Assembly (NCBI RefSeq): GCF_006861795.1
Contig: NZ_VDGH01000002.1
Location: forward strand, 1-64,000
From: Psychrobacillus lasiicapitis
Lineage (GTDB): Bacteria; Bacillota; Bacilli; Bacillales_A; Planococcaceae
Reading direction: 5' to 3'
Length of the DNA stretch: 64,000 bases
The notes below the pieces were generated by a model. The model did no database searches. It saw nothing but the letters and a program-made list of their open reading frames with translations, and was not told the origin of the DNA. Shown piece by piece: positions 27,655 to 36,020 of this stretch; the first letter of the stretch is position 1; each line of letters opens with the position of its first letter. The position numbers and the translations under genes were made by a program.

Positions 27655-27681
27655 TAAACACTTTACAGATCAAACCGAAAT
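27655..27681 (+). promoter_or_regulatory. Sigma-D-type promoter of the flgM operon
   Basis: TAAA (27655), a 15-base spacer and ACCGAAAT (27674-27681) match the sigma-D consensus TAAA-N15-GCCGATAT at all -35 and six of eight -10 positions. Since FlgM is the anti-sigma factor of sigma-D, this implies the usual feedback loop. Confidence 0.7.
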
Positions 27682-27723
27682 ATACGGTAGACACTTTTAT
27701 CGAAGAAGGGAGGACATCACCGT

Positions 27724-27987
27724 ATGAAAATCACCAACATTGGATTAAACCAAGTAAACCCATACAAACGCAACCAACAACAAGTGGAAAAAACACAGCA
27801 GGTGGCGAAACCAACTACCGATCAACTAGAAATCTCATCTGCTGCAAAAAGCATGCAAACAAAATCTCCAGTGGAGGTAAACCAAGAAGAACGAGTTGCC
27901 GCAATCAAAGCGCAAATTGATGCGGGCACATACAAAGTAGATGCCAAGAAACTAGCATCGAATATCCTTAACTATTACCGTCTCTAA
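27724..27987 (+). CDS. flgM: Anti-sigma-D factor FlgM
   Basis: 87 residues beginning MKITNIGLNQVNPYKRN. The C-terminal half (VAAIKAQIDAGTYKVDAKKLASNIL) is the conserved sigma-28-binding helix pair. The N-terminal half is polar and probably disordered. FlgM holds sigma-D inactive until the hook-basal body is complete. AAGGGAGGACATCACC precedes the start. It is the first gene of the flgM-flgN-flgK-flgL run. Confidence 0.93.
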   Translation: MKITNIGLNQVNPYKRNQQQVEKTQQVAKPTTDQLEISSAAKSMQTKSPVEVNQEERVAAIKAQIDAGTYKVDAKKLASNILNYYRL

Positions 27988-28001
27988 AAGGAGCTTAAAA
28001 A

Positions 28002-28496
28002 ATGTCCATCGAAAAGATATTGCAATCTCTTACGAAACTTGACATGCTACACACAAGTTTACTAGAAATTGCATACAAAAAAACAGAAGCAATCAAAACT
28101 GGCGACATGGACAGTCTAAACCAACTGCTCAAGGATGAGCAGGCACACGTAGCAGGCATTTCTCAGCTGGAACAACAGCGTCAAACAGAGGTAACGGATT
28201 ACCTTCGAGCAAAAGGAATTGCTCCTACTGACAACCCAACTGTTGCACTTGTCTTAGAAAATACCAACATAAACGAAGAAAAAGAGCAGCTAGGAATAGC
28301 ACGCAACAAGCTACTCCTAACACTTGAAACACTCAAACATCAAAACGACCTAAACCAAAAGCTGACACTACAATCACTACAATTCGTCAACTTAACCTTA
28401 GATACATTACGACCAAAGCCAGACCAAATAAACTACTCAAAATCCGAAGTACAAGCCCCTTCCAAAGGTAAAGCCTACTTCGATTCACAAGCATAA
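28002..28496 (+). CDS. flgN: Flagellar export chaperone FlgN
   Basis: 164 residues, almost wholly alpha-helical and coiled-coil (FlgN fold), with a short disordered tail. FlgN chaperones FlgK and FlgL to the export gate. It corresponds to yvyG of B. subtilis. It lies 14 bases after flgM and 12 bases before flgK. Identification rests mainly on position plus helix pattern, as family sequence conservation is low. Confidence 0.88.
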   Translation: MSIEKILQSLTKLDMLHTSLLEIAYKKTEAIKTGDMDSLNQLLKDEQAHVAGISQLEQQRQTEVTDYLRAKGIAPTDNPTVALVLENTNINEEKEQLGIARNKLLLTLETLKHQNDLNQKLTLQSLQFVNLTLDTLRPKPDQINYSKSEVQAPSKGKAYFDSQA

Positions 28497-28508
28497 GGAG
28501 GCGACCTC

Positions 28509-30041
28509 ATGGGCTCAACATTCATGGGATTAGAAACAAGTAAACGCGGACTATACACACAACAATCCGCACTATATACAACCGGACATAATATCTCGAA
28601 TGCCAACACACTCGGCTACTCCCGTCAACGAGTGAACATGGAAGCGACACTAGGTTATCCAGGAACAGGTTTAAATGCTCCGAAAATACCAGGTCATCTT
28701 GGAACGGGTGTACAAGCGCAATCTGTACAACGTATTCGTGATCAGTTCATTGACCGTCAATACCGTCAGGAAACCAATAAACTAGGGTACTGGGAAGCGA
28801 AATCTAATGCAATTTCCCAAATGGAGGATATCCTATCAGAACCATCCGAATTTGGTCTAAATACTTCATTAGATCAATTTTGGAAATCGCTTCAGGATTT
28901 AAGTGCTAATCCAGAAAATGCTGGTGCTCGAAAAGTAGTTGTTCAACGGGGGATTGCAGTTGCAGAATCATTTAACTATATCAACAAACAACTGACGGAT
29001 ATTCAAGGAAATTTAAAGAATGAAATACGGGTATCAACAAATGATGTGAACTCTATATTGAATCAAATTGCATCCATCAACGAGCAAATTCAACAAATTG
29101 AACCGAACGGTTATTTGCCAAATGATTTATATGACGCTCGAGATACTTTACTAGATGAATTAAACACCTATTTCCCAATTGAAATAGAATATTCTAAATC
29201 CGGTGGAAATGCATTGGCAATTGCTGAAGGCGCAGTGAAGGTATCTATTAAAACAAACAGCGGATTAGTTGAGGTTGTAGATGGAAAAGATGCTGCAACT
29301 TTAAAGGCAGATGGCTTAAATGAAGATAATAGCTTTGAACCTTTTACCCAGTTTACAGTAGTAGGTAAGGGGAATGCAGCAGGAGGAACGATTAGTTATA
29401 GTGATTTAGAAAAAACTAAGGGTAAATTGTTAGCAACAATTGATTCCTATGGTTATTCAAGTAATGGAACTACAAAAGGATTTTATCCAGAAATGCTTAA
29501 AAACCTTGATGATATGGCTGCAGCTTTCGCGGAAAAATTTAATGAGATACACAAAGGTGGTACTGATCTAAACGGGGATGTTGGAAAAGGCTTTTTTGTT
29601 TCTAAAACAAGTGGTCAAATTTCAGCAAGTACTATTTCTGTGGATTCAATGTTTGAAAGCGACCCATCTCTATTGGCTGCTTCTTCATCCACTGGAAAAG
29701 AGGAAGGTAATGGGGCAAATGCATTATTACTTAGTAATATGAAATTTGCTCCTTTAACGATAGGTTCCACAACCAATACTACAGTGCAATCTTTCTATCA
29801 ATCTATCATCGGTAAACTTGGAGTAGATGGAGAACAGGCAAATCGGTTGGCTTATAATTCAGCGACTATTAAATTAACAGTAGAAAATAATCGTGCTGCC
29901 GTCAGCTCCGTTTCTTTAGACGAGGAAATGACAAATATGATTATATTCCAACAAGCATACAATGCCTCTGCACGAATGATTACAGTAGTAGATGAAACAT
30001 TAGATAAAATTATTAACGGCATGGGCCGAGTAGGACTATAA
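28509..30041 (+). CDS. flgK: Flagellar hook-filament junction protein FlgK
   Basis: 510 residues. The N-terminal rod/hook motif LYTTGHNISNANTLGYSRQR and the C-terminal helix VSLDEEMTNMIIFQQAYNAS are the conserved D0 parts; the middle is the variable D2-type region. FlgK (HAP1) is the first junction protein between hook and filament. AAGGAGGCGACCTC precedes the ATG. A ~121-bp dispersed repeat separates it from flgL. Confidence 0.95.
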   Translation: MGSTFMGLETSKRGLYTQQSALYTTGHNISNANTLGYSRQRVNMEATLGYPGTGLNAPKIPGHLGTGVQAQSVQRIRDQFIDRQYRQETNKLGYWEAKSNAISQMEDILSEPSEFGLNTSLDQFWKSLQDLSANPENAGARKVVVQRGIAVAESFNYINKQLTDIQGNLKNEIRVSTNDVNSILNQIASINEQIQQIEPNGYLPNDLYDARDTLLDELNTYFPIEIEYSKSGGNALAIAEGAVKVSIKTNSGLVEVVDGKDAATLKADGLNEDNSFEPFTQFTVVGKGNAAGGTISYSDLEKTKGKLLATIDSYGYSSNGTTKGFYPEMLKNLDDMAAAFAEKFNEIHKGGTDLNGDVGKGFFVSKTSGQISASTISVDSMFESDPSLLAASSSTGKEEGNGANALLLSNMKFAPLTIGSTTNTTVQSFYQSIIGKLGVDGEQANRLAYNSATIKLTVENNRAAVSSVSLDEEMTNMIIFQQAYNASARMITVVDETLDKIINGMGRVGL

Positions 30042-30044
30042 AAT

Positions 30045-30165
30045 AGAAAAGCGTAAGCGTCTACTTCTGCCCTGACAGGCAAATGGAGAATTGAAAGGAG
30101 GCAGCTCTTCAGCCACCACAGTAATTTCACATTTGATCCCGAGGGGCAAGGCGTTGGAGCTAGAC
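30045..30165. repeat. Dispersed ~121-bp repeat, copy A (between flgK and flgL)
   Basis: It begins with AGAAAAGCGTAAGCG just after the flgK stop and ends TTGGAGCTAGAC. Its reverse complement aligns along the full length with copy B (55743-55864), sharing GGTGGCTGA-GAGCTGCCTCCT, the CTCG-x-TCAAATGT-like block and the terminal ACGCTTTTCT. It lies inside an operon yet contains no T-tract terminator. No transposase or clear target duplication is seen. Confidence 0.8.
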
Positions 30166-30187
30166 AAAGAAATAGGAGGTCAATCAC

Positions 30188-31078
30188 ATGCGCGTAACAC
30201 AATCAATGCTTTCAACTAATATGCTTCGTAATTTATCAAATAGCTATAACAAAATGGCAACACTACAAGAACAGATCAACTCAGGTAAGAAAATAACACG
30301 TCCTTCTCAAGATCCAGTAGTAGCTATTAAAGGAATTGGCTACCGTACGGATTTAAACAAAGTAGAGCAATATCAACGTAATTTAGGTGAAGTAAACAAT
30401 TGGTTAGACAGTTCTGATGATGCACTTGATAAAGTTGGATCAGCACTGAAGCGAGTACAAGAACTAGTAACGGATGCTGCGAATGATACAAAAACTCCTG
30501 AAGATCGAGAAAAGATAAAAGTTGAGATAACTCAACTAAAAGCACAAATACGTGATTTAGCTAACACGAAAGTGGGAGATAAATATATTTTCTCGGGAAC
30601 GAAGACATTATCACCATTATATGATAACAACGGAAACTTCCTAGGAGAAACTGGAGTCGATGGTTCCGTTAATATTGAAGTTTACGATGGGGTAGAAATC
30701 AAAGTAAATACAAATGGAAAAATAATGTTTGAAGATATTGATAAAATGATGGAAAATATTGAGTCAGTACTTGACAGTTCAAAAACTCCTGTAGCAACAG
30801 GACCAGAGATTGCGAAATACTTAGAGGATATTAGTGGAAATCAGGATACTGTTTTAGCGGCCCGTGCAGATATCGGTGCACGTCAAAATCGAGTAGAAAT
30901 GATGGAAGACAGACTAGGAGCACAAGAAATTATTGTGACAAAGCAACTTTCTTCTAACGAAGACATCGACTATGAAAAAGCAATCACTGAAATGATTACT
31001 CAAGAATCTATCCATCGTGCTGCATTATCAGTAGGTGCTCGAATTATTCAACCTACACTTACAGATTTTTTACGTTAA
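30188..31078 (+). CDS. flgL: Flagellar hook-filament junction protein FlgL
   Basis: 296 residues, starting MRVTQSMLSTNMLRNLSNSY, with GKKITRPSQDPVVAIKG and a C-terminal helix ending ARIIQPTLTDFLR, as in flagellin-like HAP3 proteins. It caps the junction made by FlgK, before the flagellin filament. AATAGGAGGTCAATCAC precedes the ATG. Co-transcription with flgK is likely despite the inserted repeat. Confidence 0.95.
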   Translation: MRVTQSMLSTNMLRNLSNSYNKMATLQEQINSGKKITRPSQDPVVAIKGIGYRTDLNKVEQYQRNLGEVNNWLDSSDDALDKVGSALKRVQELVTDAANDTKTPEDREKIKVEITQLKAQIRDLANTKVGDKYIFSGTKTLSPLYDNNGNFLGETGVDGSVNIEVYDGVEIKVNTNGKIMFEDIDKMMENIESVLDSSKTPVATGPEIAKYLEDISGNQDTVLAARADIGARQNRVEMMEDRLGAQEIIVTKQLSSNEDIDYEKAITEMITQESIHRAALSVGARIIQPTLTDFLR

Positions 31079-31084
31079 TAATAA

Positions 31085-31121
31085 AAAGCGTTTGGACAAA
31101 TTGTTCCAAACGCTTTCTTTA
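31085..31121 (+). terminator. Terminator-like hairpin after flgL
   Basis: Perfect 12-bp arms AAAGCGTTTGGA / TCCAAACGCTTT enclose an 8-base loop, followed by a short CTTTAAA tail. The weak T-tract suggests partial termination before yviE. Confidence 0.75.
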
Positions 31122-31135
31122 AAGGGTGAGAAAAG

Positions 31136-31690
31136 ATGAATATCCCAAAACTCCAAATAAACTCAACGAAAGCACAAATCGGTTTAAATATACAAAAACC
31201 AGTGCAGCAAATAGAACAACCAAGTGCCGATCTAGATCTTCAACAACCAAAAGCAGTACAAACGATGAAAACGACAAAACCAAAGCTTTCGATAGACACT
31301 GAACAAGCACGTGCGGACGTAGATTTAAAAAGCGTTAGAAAAAGAATGGAAGATTTCGCTGCGGAAGGACATCAAGCTGTATCAGAAGGAACTGTTAGAC
31401 GTGCACAACAAGGCACCGAACTAATGCGAATTGAAAATGGTGGAAATCCCATTGCTAGTCAAGCAAAACAATCAGGAAGACAACACTATTCTTCATTAGG
31501 TATCAAATTCATTCCGTCGCAAGGGAGTGTCAAAGTAAACTTTCAACCAGGAAGCGTCGACATCCAAATAGAACCACAAAAAGTAATCAATAACACGTCT
31601 ACCAATAAACCAATTCATAACTACACACCAGGAAAAGTAAAAGTAGAAATGCTCCACCATGCATCACTAACAATCGACTGGCTTGTATAA
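31136..31690 (+). CDS. yviE: DUF6470-family protein YviE
   Basis: 184 residues, soluble, with the family start IPKLQINSTKAQIGL and repeated LSIDTEQARADVDL-type stretches. Proteins of this family sit before fliW in many Bacillales; no function is established. The sequence has no catalytic motif or signal peptide. A role in filament assembly or regulation is inferred from gene order only. It is followed by fliW after 22 bases. Confidence 0.82.
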   Translation: MNIPKLQINSTKAQIGLNIQKPVQQIEQPSADLDLQQPKAVQTMKTTKPKLSIDTEQARADVDLKSVRKRMEDFAAEGHQAVSEGTVRRAQQGTELMRIENGGNPIASQAKQSGRQHYSSLGIKFIPSQGSVKVNFQPGSVDIQIEPQKVINNTSTNKPIHNYTPGKVKVEMLHHASLTIDWLV

Positions 31691-31712
31691 CTTAACATAA
31701 GGAGTTAAACAA

Positions 31713-32150
31713 ATGAAAATCAAAACAGCTTATATGGGCGAAATAGTAATTGAACCCTCCACCCTCATGACATTCGAACATGGCATACCAGGTTTTGAAG
31801 AAGAAAGAGACTTTGCATTACTTCCGATTGAAGACAATGATGCATTTCATGTATTGCAATCAACACAAACAGAAGCTTTAGCATTTATTGTAACCAATCC
31901 ATATACAATTACAACAAACTACAATTTCGAGTTAGAGGAAGCAACAGTACACGCTCTTCAAATAAAAGACGAAATAGAAGTTGCAGTCTTTGCAATTGTT
32001 TCTTTGAAAGAAACAATCGCTCGATCAACAATCAATTTAAAAGCACCAATTATTTTAAATACAATAAACAAAAAAGCAAAACAAGTTATTTTAAATAACG
32101 AAGAATATGCCATTCGTCATCTCATCTCATCAGAAAGTCAAAAGGGGTGA
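31713..32150 (+). CDS. fliW: Flagellar assembly factor FliW
   Basis: 145 residues, FliW beta-barrel family, with MTFEHGIPGFEEERDFALLP and LVTNPY-like IVTNPYTI segments and the late LKAPIILN block. FliW binds flagellin or the CsrA protein. When flagellin accumulates, FliW releases from it, captures CsrA and lifts hag repression. Its stop overlaps the ribosome site of csrA (GGGGTGA), so the two are tightly coupled. Confidence 0.95.
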   Translation: MKIKTAYMGEIVIEPSTLMTFEHGIPGFEEERDFALLPIEDNDAFHVLQSTQTEALAFIVTNPYTITTNYNFELEEATVHALQIKDEIEVAVFAIVSLKETIARSTINLKAPIILNTINKKAKQVILNNEEYAIRHLISSESQKG

Positions 32151-32154
32151 GAAA

Positions 32155-32370
32155 ATGCTAGTATTATCTCGAAAAGCAGGAGAAACAATTTGGATCGGCG
32201 AAGATGTGGAAATTATTATTTCTGAAGTAAAAGGAGAACAAGTGAAAATCGGTATACGTGCTCCAAGAAGTATTGATGTAATCCGTGGAGAGTTAAGACA
32301 AGATGTATCAACATCTAATACGGAATCAGTAATCAACAATCTAGACTTTTTCAAAAACGATAAAGACTAA
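32155..32370 (+). CDS. csrA: Translational regulator CsrA
   Basis: 71 residues from the ATG preceded by AAAGGGGTGAGAAA. It starts MLVLSRKAGETIWIGEDV and contains EQVKIGIRAPRSIDVIRGE, which includes the conserved RNA-binding Leu/Arg residues. CsrA binds GGA motifs in mRNA loops, here very likely the hag leader at 32504-32540. The C-terminal extension is longer than in E. coli and typical of the FliW-interacting Gram-positive form. Confidence 0.96.
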   Translation: MLVLSRKAGETIWIGEDVEIIISEVKGEQVKIGIRAPRSIDVIRGELRQDVSTSNTESVINNLDFFKNDKD

Positions 32371-32407
32371 TTTCAAAAGTGGTTCAAAAAAATATTAATA
32401 AAACTAT

Positions 32408-32433
32408 TAAACATTATCTTTCCATTCCGATAA
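32408..32433 (+). promoter_or_regulatory. Sigma-D-type promoter of hag
   Basis: TAAA (32408-32411), a 14-base spacer and TCCGATAA (32426-32433) match the sigma-D consensus at six of eight -10 positions. It lies 114 bases before the flagellin start, leaving room for the CsrA-binding leader. Confidence 0.75.
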
Positions 32434-32503
32434 TATCTATGTAAGCAAGAAAAACGGGGTCCGGCCGGCTCGGTTCTCTTGTCTCATACAAAAAACAAAC
32501 ACT

Positions 32504-32540
32504 GCTCACAAGGATGTGAGCAACACATTCCAAGGAGGAA
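32504..32540 (+). promoter_or_regulatory. CsrA-binding leader of hag (hairpin plus Shine-Dalgarno site)
   Basis: GCTCAC-AAGGAT-GTGAGC forms a perfect six-bp hairpin with GGA in the loop, the preferred CsrA target. A second GGA lies in the Shine-Dalgarno AAGGAGGAA at 32532. The two are about 20 bases apart, like the two sites of B. subtilis hag, so one CsrA dimer could bridge them and block translation. Confidence 0.78.
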
Positions 32541-32546
32541 CTAATA

Positions 32547-33674
32547 ATGATTATTAATCACAATATTGCCGCACTTAACACACACCGTCAATTAGGTAGT
32601 GCAACAAATGCACAATCTAAATCTATGGAAAAGCTAGCATCAGGTATGCGTATCAACCGTGCTGGAGATGATGCAGCTGGTCTTGCTATTTCTGAAAAAA
32701 TGCGTGGACAAATTCGTGGTTTGGATATGGCTTCTAAGAACTCTCAAGATGGTATCTCTTTAATTCAAACTGCAGAAGGTGCTTTAAATGAAACGCATGA
32801 CATCCTTCAACGTATGCGTGAATTAGCAGTACAATCTTCTAATGATACAAATACAGACACAGACCGTGCTGAGCTTCAAAAAGAAATGGATCAATTGGTT
32901 GAAGAAATTGATCGAATTGCTAATACAACTGAGTTCAACACTAAGAAACTGTTGAACGGTGATTTAAAAGGTGTTAGTGATCAAGCTCAATCTGCGAAAT
33001 TTAATGAGGTTTCAGATAAAACTGTATTTACAGGTATTGCAGGGGCTGCAACAATAACTGAAGATAAAACATATAATGTTAAAATCAGTTCTGCAAATAG
33101 TAGCGGTGTTTATACATTAAGTTATACTGATGAGTCAGGCGTTACTGGAACAGTAACGACTTCTGGTGGTGGCGCTGTATCAATTGGTGATGCTAGCGTT
33201 ACAATTGGTGCATTGAGCACTGGCTCAATTGGTCAAGAAGCAACTTTCACAACACGTGAAGCAGTGAAGAATTTAGCTGATAATTCTTTAACGTACCAAA
33301 TTGGAGCTAATTCATCACAAACAATGAAAGTGTCTATTGAAGATATGAGTTCATCAGCATTAAATGTTAACGGTATTGATGTTAGTAATTCATCAGCAGC
33401 AGAAGCTTCTATTTCTGCTATAAACAAAGCAATTGAAGATGTATCTTCACAACGTTCTAAATTAGGTGCATTCCAAAACCGTTTAGAACACACTATTAAC
33501 AATCTTGGTACAGCTTCAGAGAACTTAACTGCTGCTGAATCACGTATTCGTGATGTGGATATGGCGAAAGAAATGATGAATCAAACAAAAAATTCAATCC
33601 TTTCTCAAGCAGCTCAAGCTATGTTAGCTCAAGCAAACCAACAACCACAAGGGGTTCTTCAGTTACTAAGATAA
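32547..33674 (+). CDS. hag: Flagellin Hag
   Basis: 375 residues. The N-terminal D0-D1 region (MIINHNIAALNTHRQLG, LASGMRINRAGDDAAGLAIS) and the C-terminal D1-D0 helices (ESRIRDVDMAKEMMNQTKN, ending LLR) are conserved. The central ~150-270 region is Ser/Thr/Gly-rich and variable, so surface-exposed and a candidate for O-glycosylation by the downstream transferases. It is likely transcribed alone from the sigma-D promoter, under CsrA control, and is followed by a strong terminator. Confidence 0.97.
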   Translation: MIINHNIAALNTHRQLGSATNAQSKSMEKLASGMRINRAGDDAAGLAISEKMRGQIRGLDMASKNSQDGISLIQTAEGALNETHDILQRMRELAVQSSNDTNTDTDRAELQKEMDQLVEEIDRIANTTEFNTKKLLNGDLKGVSDQAQSAKFNEVSDKTVFTGIAGAATITEDKTYNVKISSANSSGVYTLSYTDESGVTGTVTTSGGGAVSIGDASVTIGALSTGSIGQEATFTTREAVKNLADNSLTYQIGANSSQTMKVSIEDMSSSALNVNGIDVSNSSAAEASISAINKAIEDVSSQRSKLGAFQNRLEHTINNLGTASENLTAAESRIRDVDMAKEMMNQTKNSILSQAAQAMLAQANQQPQGVLQLLR

Positions 33675-33697
33675 TTGAAACTCAAGCAAAATTAATA

Positions 33698-33732
33698 AAA
33701 AGGCTGGCTAATTATATTAGTCGGCCTTTTTT
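33698..33732 (+). terminator. Terminator of hag
   Basis: AAAAGGC and CTAAT pair with ATTAG and GGCCTTTT across small mismatches, followed by a T-run. It ends the flagellin transcript. Some read-through would be needed to express the glycosylation genes unless they have their own promoter. Confidence 0.85.
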
Positions 33733-33746
33733 AAAAGGGAGATAAC

Positions 33747-34079
33747 ATGGATATACAATTATTTGAACTAAAAAACACGCTAAAAACATTAACTAAAAAC
33801 TTAATCTCTCGTATTGATTCTATTTGCATAAGTTTAGAGAATGGGGAAGAGATTGATCGTTTACTATTCTGGTTAGAGGATTTATCTATGTTCACAGAGA
33901 CGACAATAATCTTATCGCAAAATAATATGATTGATTTTGATATGGATTTATTCAACGAGAAAGTGGAATCACTTCTTGATAAAGTGGAGGAGAAAGATTA
34001 TTTATTTGTTAGTGACCTTTTAAAGTACGAACTAAAACCATTATTCTCTTATTGGGATGGATGTATGACTAATGACTAA
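33747..34079 (+). CDS. Small alpha-helical protein of the flagellin-modification island
   Basis: 110 residues, not recognised. It is acidic and predicted all-helical, without signal peptide or membrane segment. The size and helix content recall export chaperones or FliT-like proteins, but no sequence match can be claimed. AAGGGAGATAAC precedes the ATG. It overlaps the following glycosyltransferase by 8 bases, which indicates a shared role, possibly delivering flagellin to the transferase (inference). Confidence 0.6.
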   Translation: MDIQLFELKNTLKTLTKNLISRIDSICISLENGEEIDRLLFWLEDLSMFTETTIILSQNNMIDFDMDLFNEKVESLLDKVEEKDYLFVSDLLKYELKPLFSYWDGCMTND

Positions 34080-36000
34080 GAAGTTAAGTATTTGTATGAT
34101 TGTTAAGGATGAAGAGAAAAATTTACGTAGATGTTTGGATAGCTTATTGCCTTTGTTAGAAGGAAATCACGCAGAATTGATTATTGTTGATACTGGTTCA
34201 ACAGATCAAACAGTAGAAATTGCAAAAGAATATACAAATAATGTTTACTTTCATCAATGGAATGGTAATTTTTCAGATATGCGTAATATTTCGATTTCTT
34301 ATGCTAAGGGGCAATGGATTTTTATTATAGATGCTGACGAAGAACTTGAAACGCCAAACGAATTGCTTTATCTGTTTGAAGGTGTCAAAATCAATAATTA
34401 TAACACGATTAGAATTAGGGAAAAAAACTTATTATCAATAAAATTGAATAAACACGTTTACCATTTTCAAGAGAGAATATTTAAAAATGGTGGAGCGTTT
34501 CAATATAAAGGTACTGTACATAACCAACCAATCTATCAACAACCTGTATTGACAGCCCATGATATTCAGCTTATGCACTATGGATATATTAATGAAGATA
34601 AAGATTTAATGGAAAAGAAGTTTCAGCGCACAGCAAATATGCTAAAGAAAGAGCTCGAAGTAGATTCTGAACATGTGTATTATCGATTCCAGCTTGCGCG
34701 TTCATACATGATGCACGGAGATTCAGCAATTGCGCTAGAAGAAATTACAAAAGCATATGAATCAATGAAAAGACAAGATAAAAGATTAATTACTCACCGG
34801 TATTATGTATTTGGTGAATATGCACGTATGGCCCTTCATACTAATCAGTTCAAACAAGTTATTAACATTTGCATAGAGGGACTATCATATAATAAGCATT
34901 ATCTTGATTTGTATTATTATTTAGGTCATGCCTACCTTTCATTAGAAGAATACTCAAAGGGTATTGAAATGTTAAGTAAATATATTGAATTAAATATACA
35001 ATATACTAAAAATAAATTAGACTTGTCGAATTATACAGCAGTCGAGATGTATTCTCTTGATAAAACTGCACTTGAAAAAACGTTAGATAGAGTAGTATCA
35101 ATTCTTTATAAAGAGTCTAAAATTAATGAGGATATAGGACAGTACAAGTCATTTTTGAATGAAATTAAGTACATCGACAGTGCTTTAAAAGTGAAACTGT
35201 TAACAAAAATATTCATTAAAGAGAAAAACGAAACTGAGTTGTATGATTTATATAAGAATATTGAAGAAGACCAACGTTATCCATTCATAAATTATTTCGA
35301 AACGCTAAAAAAAGATCTTGATCAAGAGAAAAAGAAACTCATTGAGTTTACTTTTTCAATTTCAGAGGATGACTACGGTCTATTAAACAAAATTCGTATA
35401 ACACAAAATCGTAAAAAAATGTTGACGGAATTTATCAATAATTACGATATTATTAAATTTACTGATGGATTGATTATTGAATTTGTTACCTATTTAATGG
35501 ACTATCATTACGTAACAAGATATTTTAAGAAGATTGATAGCTTAACAATAAAGAAAATCGTTAAGGTTTTAATTGATAATGAAGGTTCAAAAAAGTATTT
35601 TTTAAAGAGTCTTAATAATGATTTTGAGTTTAATGATTTTCAACTTAATAGAGTATATATAGCGATAGCAAATATTTTATTGTTATCAGAGATTGAAGAA
35701 GAGAGAAATAAAAAAGATGTTGATTTGGAGCTAGTTTATATTTTTGAAAAGTATGTGACTAAAGGTATTGACTATGTAAGGTATTTTTATAATATTGATC
35801 ATATCCGTATTACTTATAATACGTTTGGAAATATTGAAGATAAGTTCTTTGTACTACTGCATCTTGCAGATGATATGCTCCAAAAAGGAGATATTAGAAA
35901 CTATAATAGACTTGTTTTAGAGGCAACTGAAGAGTATCCTTATTTATCAAGTTTAATGAAAAGATATGTCTCTAAAAAGTTAAAGAAAGAGATTAAATAG
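34072..36000 (+). CDS. GT2 glycosyltransferase with TPR region (probable flagellin glycosyltransferase)
   Basis: 642 residues. The N-terminal ~230 residues are a GT-A, family 2 domain: SICMIVKDEEKNLRRCLDSL, IIVDTGSTDQT and the metal-binding IDADEELE. The rest is helical and contains TPR-like repeats (about 200-330). SunS/TPR-GT2 enzymes of this layout glycosylate proteins, with the TPR part holding the polypeptide. Its place right after hag supports flagellin as acceptor. The codon use is more AT-rich than that of the flanking flagellar genes, a sign of separate ancestry. Confidence 0.8.
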   Translation: MTKKLSICMIVKDEEKNLRRCLDSLLPLLEGNHAELIIVDTGSTDQTVEIAKEYTNNVYFHQWNGNFSDMRNISISYAKGQWIFIIDADEELETPNELLYLFEGVKINNYNTIRIREKNLLSIKLNKHVYHFQERIFKNGGAFQYKGTVHNQPIYQQPVLTAHDIQLMHYGYINEDKDLMEKKFQRTANMLKKELEVDSEHVYYRFQLARSYMMHGDSAIALEEITKAYESMKRQDKRLITHRYYVFGEYARMALHTNQFKQVINICIEGLSYNKHYLDLYYYLGHAYLSLEEYSKGIEMLSKYIELNIQYTKNKLDLSNYTAVEMYSLDKTALEKTLDRVVSILYKESKINEDIGQYKSFLNEIKYIDSALKVKLLTKIFIKEKNETELYDLYKNIEEDQRYPFINYFETLKKDLDQEKKKLIEFTFSISEDDYGLLNKIRITQNRKKMLTEFINNYDIIKFTDGLIIEFVTYLMDYHYVTRYFKKIDSLTIKKIVKVLIDNEGSKKYFLKSLNNDFEFNDFQLNRVYIAIANILLLSEIEEERNKKDVDLELVYIFEKYVTKGIDYVRYFYNIDHIRITYNTFGNIEDKFFVLLHLADDMLQKGDIRNYNRLVLEATEEYPYLSSLMKRYVSKKLKKEIK

Positions 36001-36020
36001 TATGTTAAGGAGATAATCCT

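Noticed and set aside
27621-27920. 99-codon frame overlapping flgM
   Set aside because: It runs through the yvyF terminator and the sigma-D promoter, and flgM occupies the other frame with clear homology.
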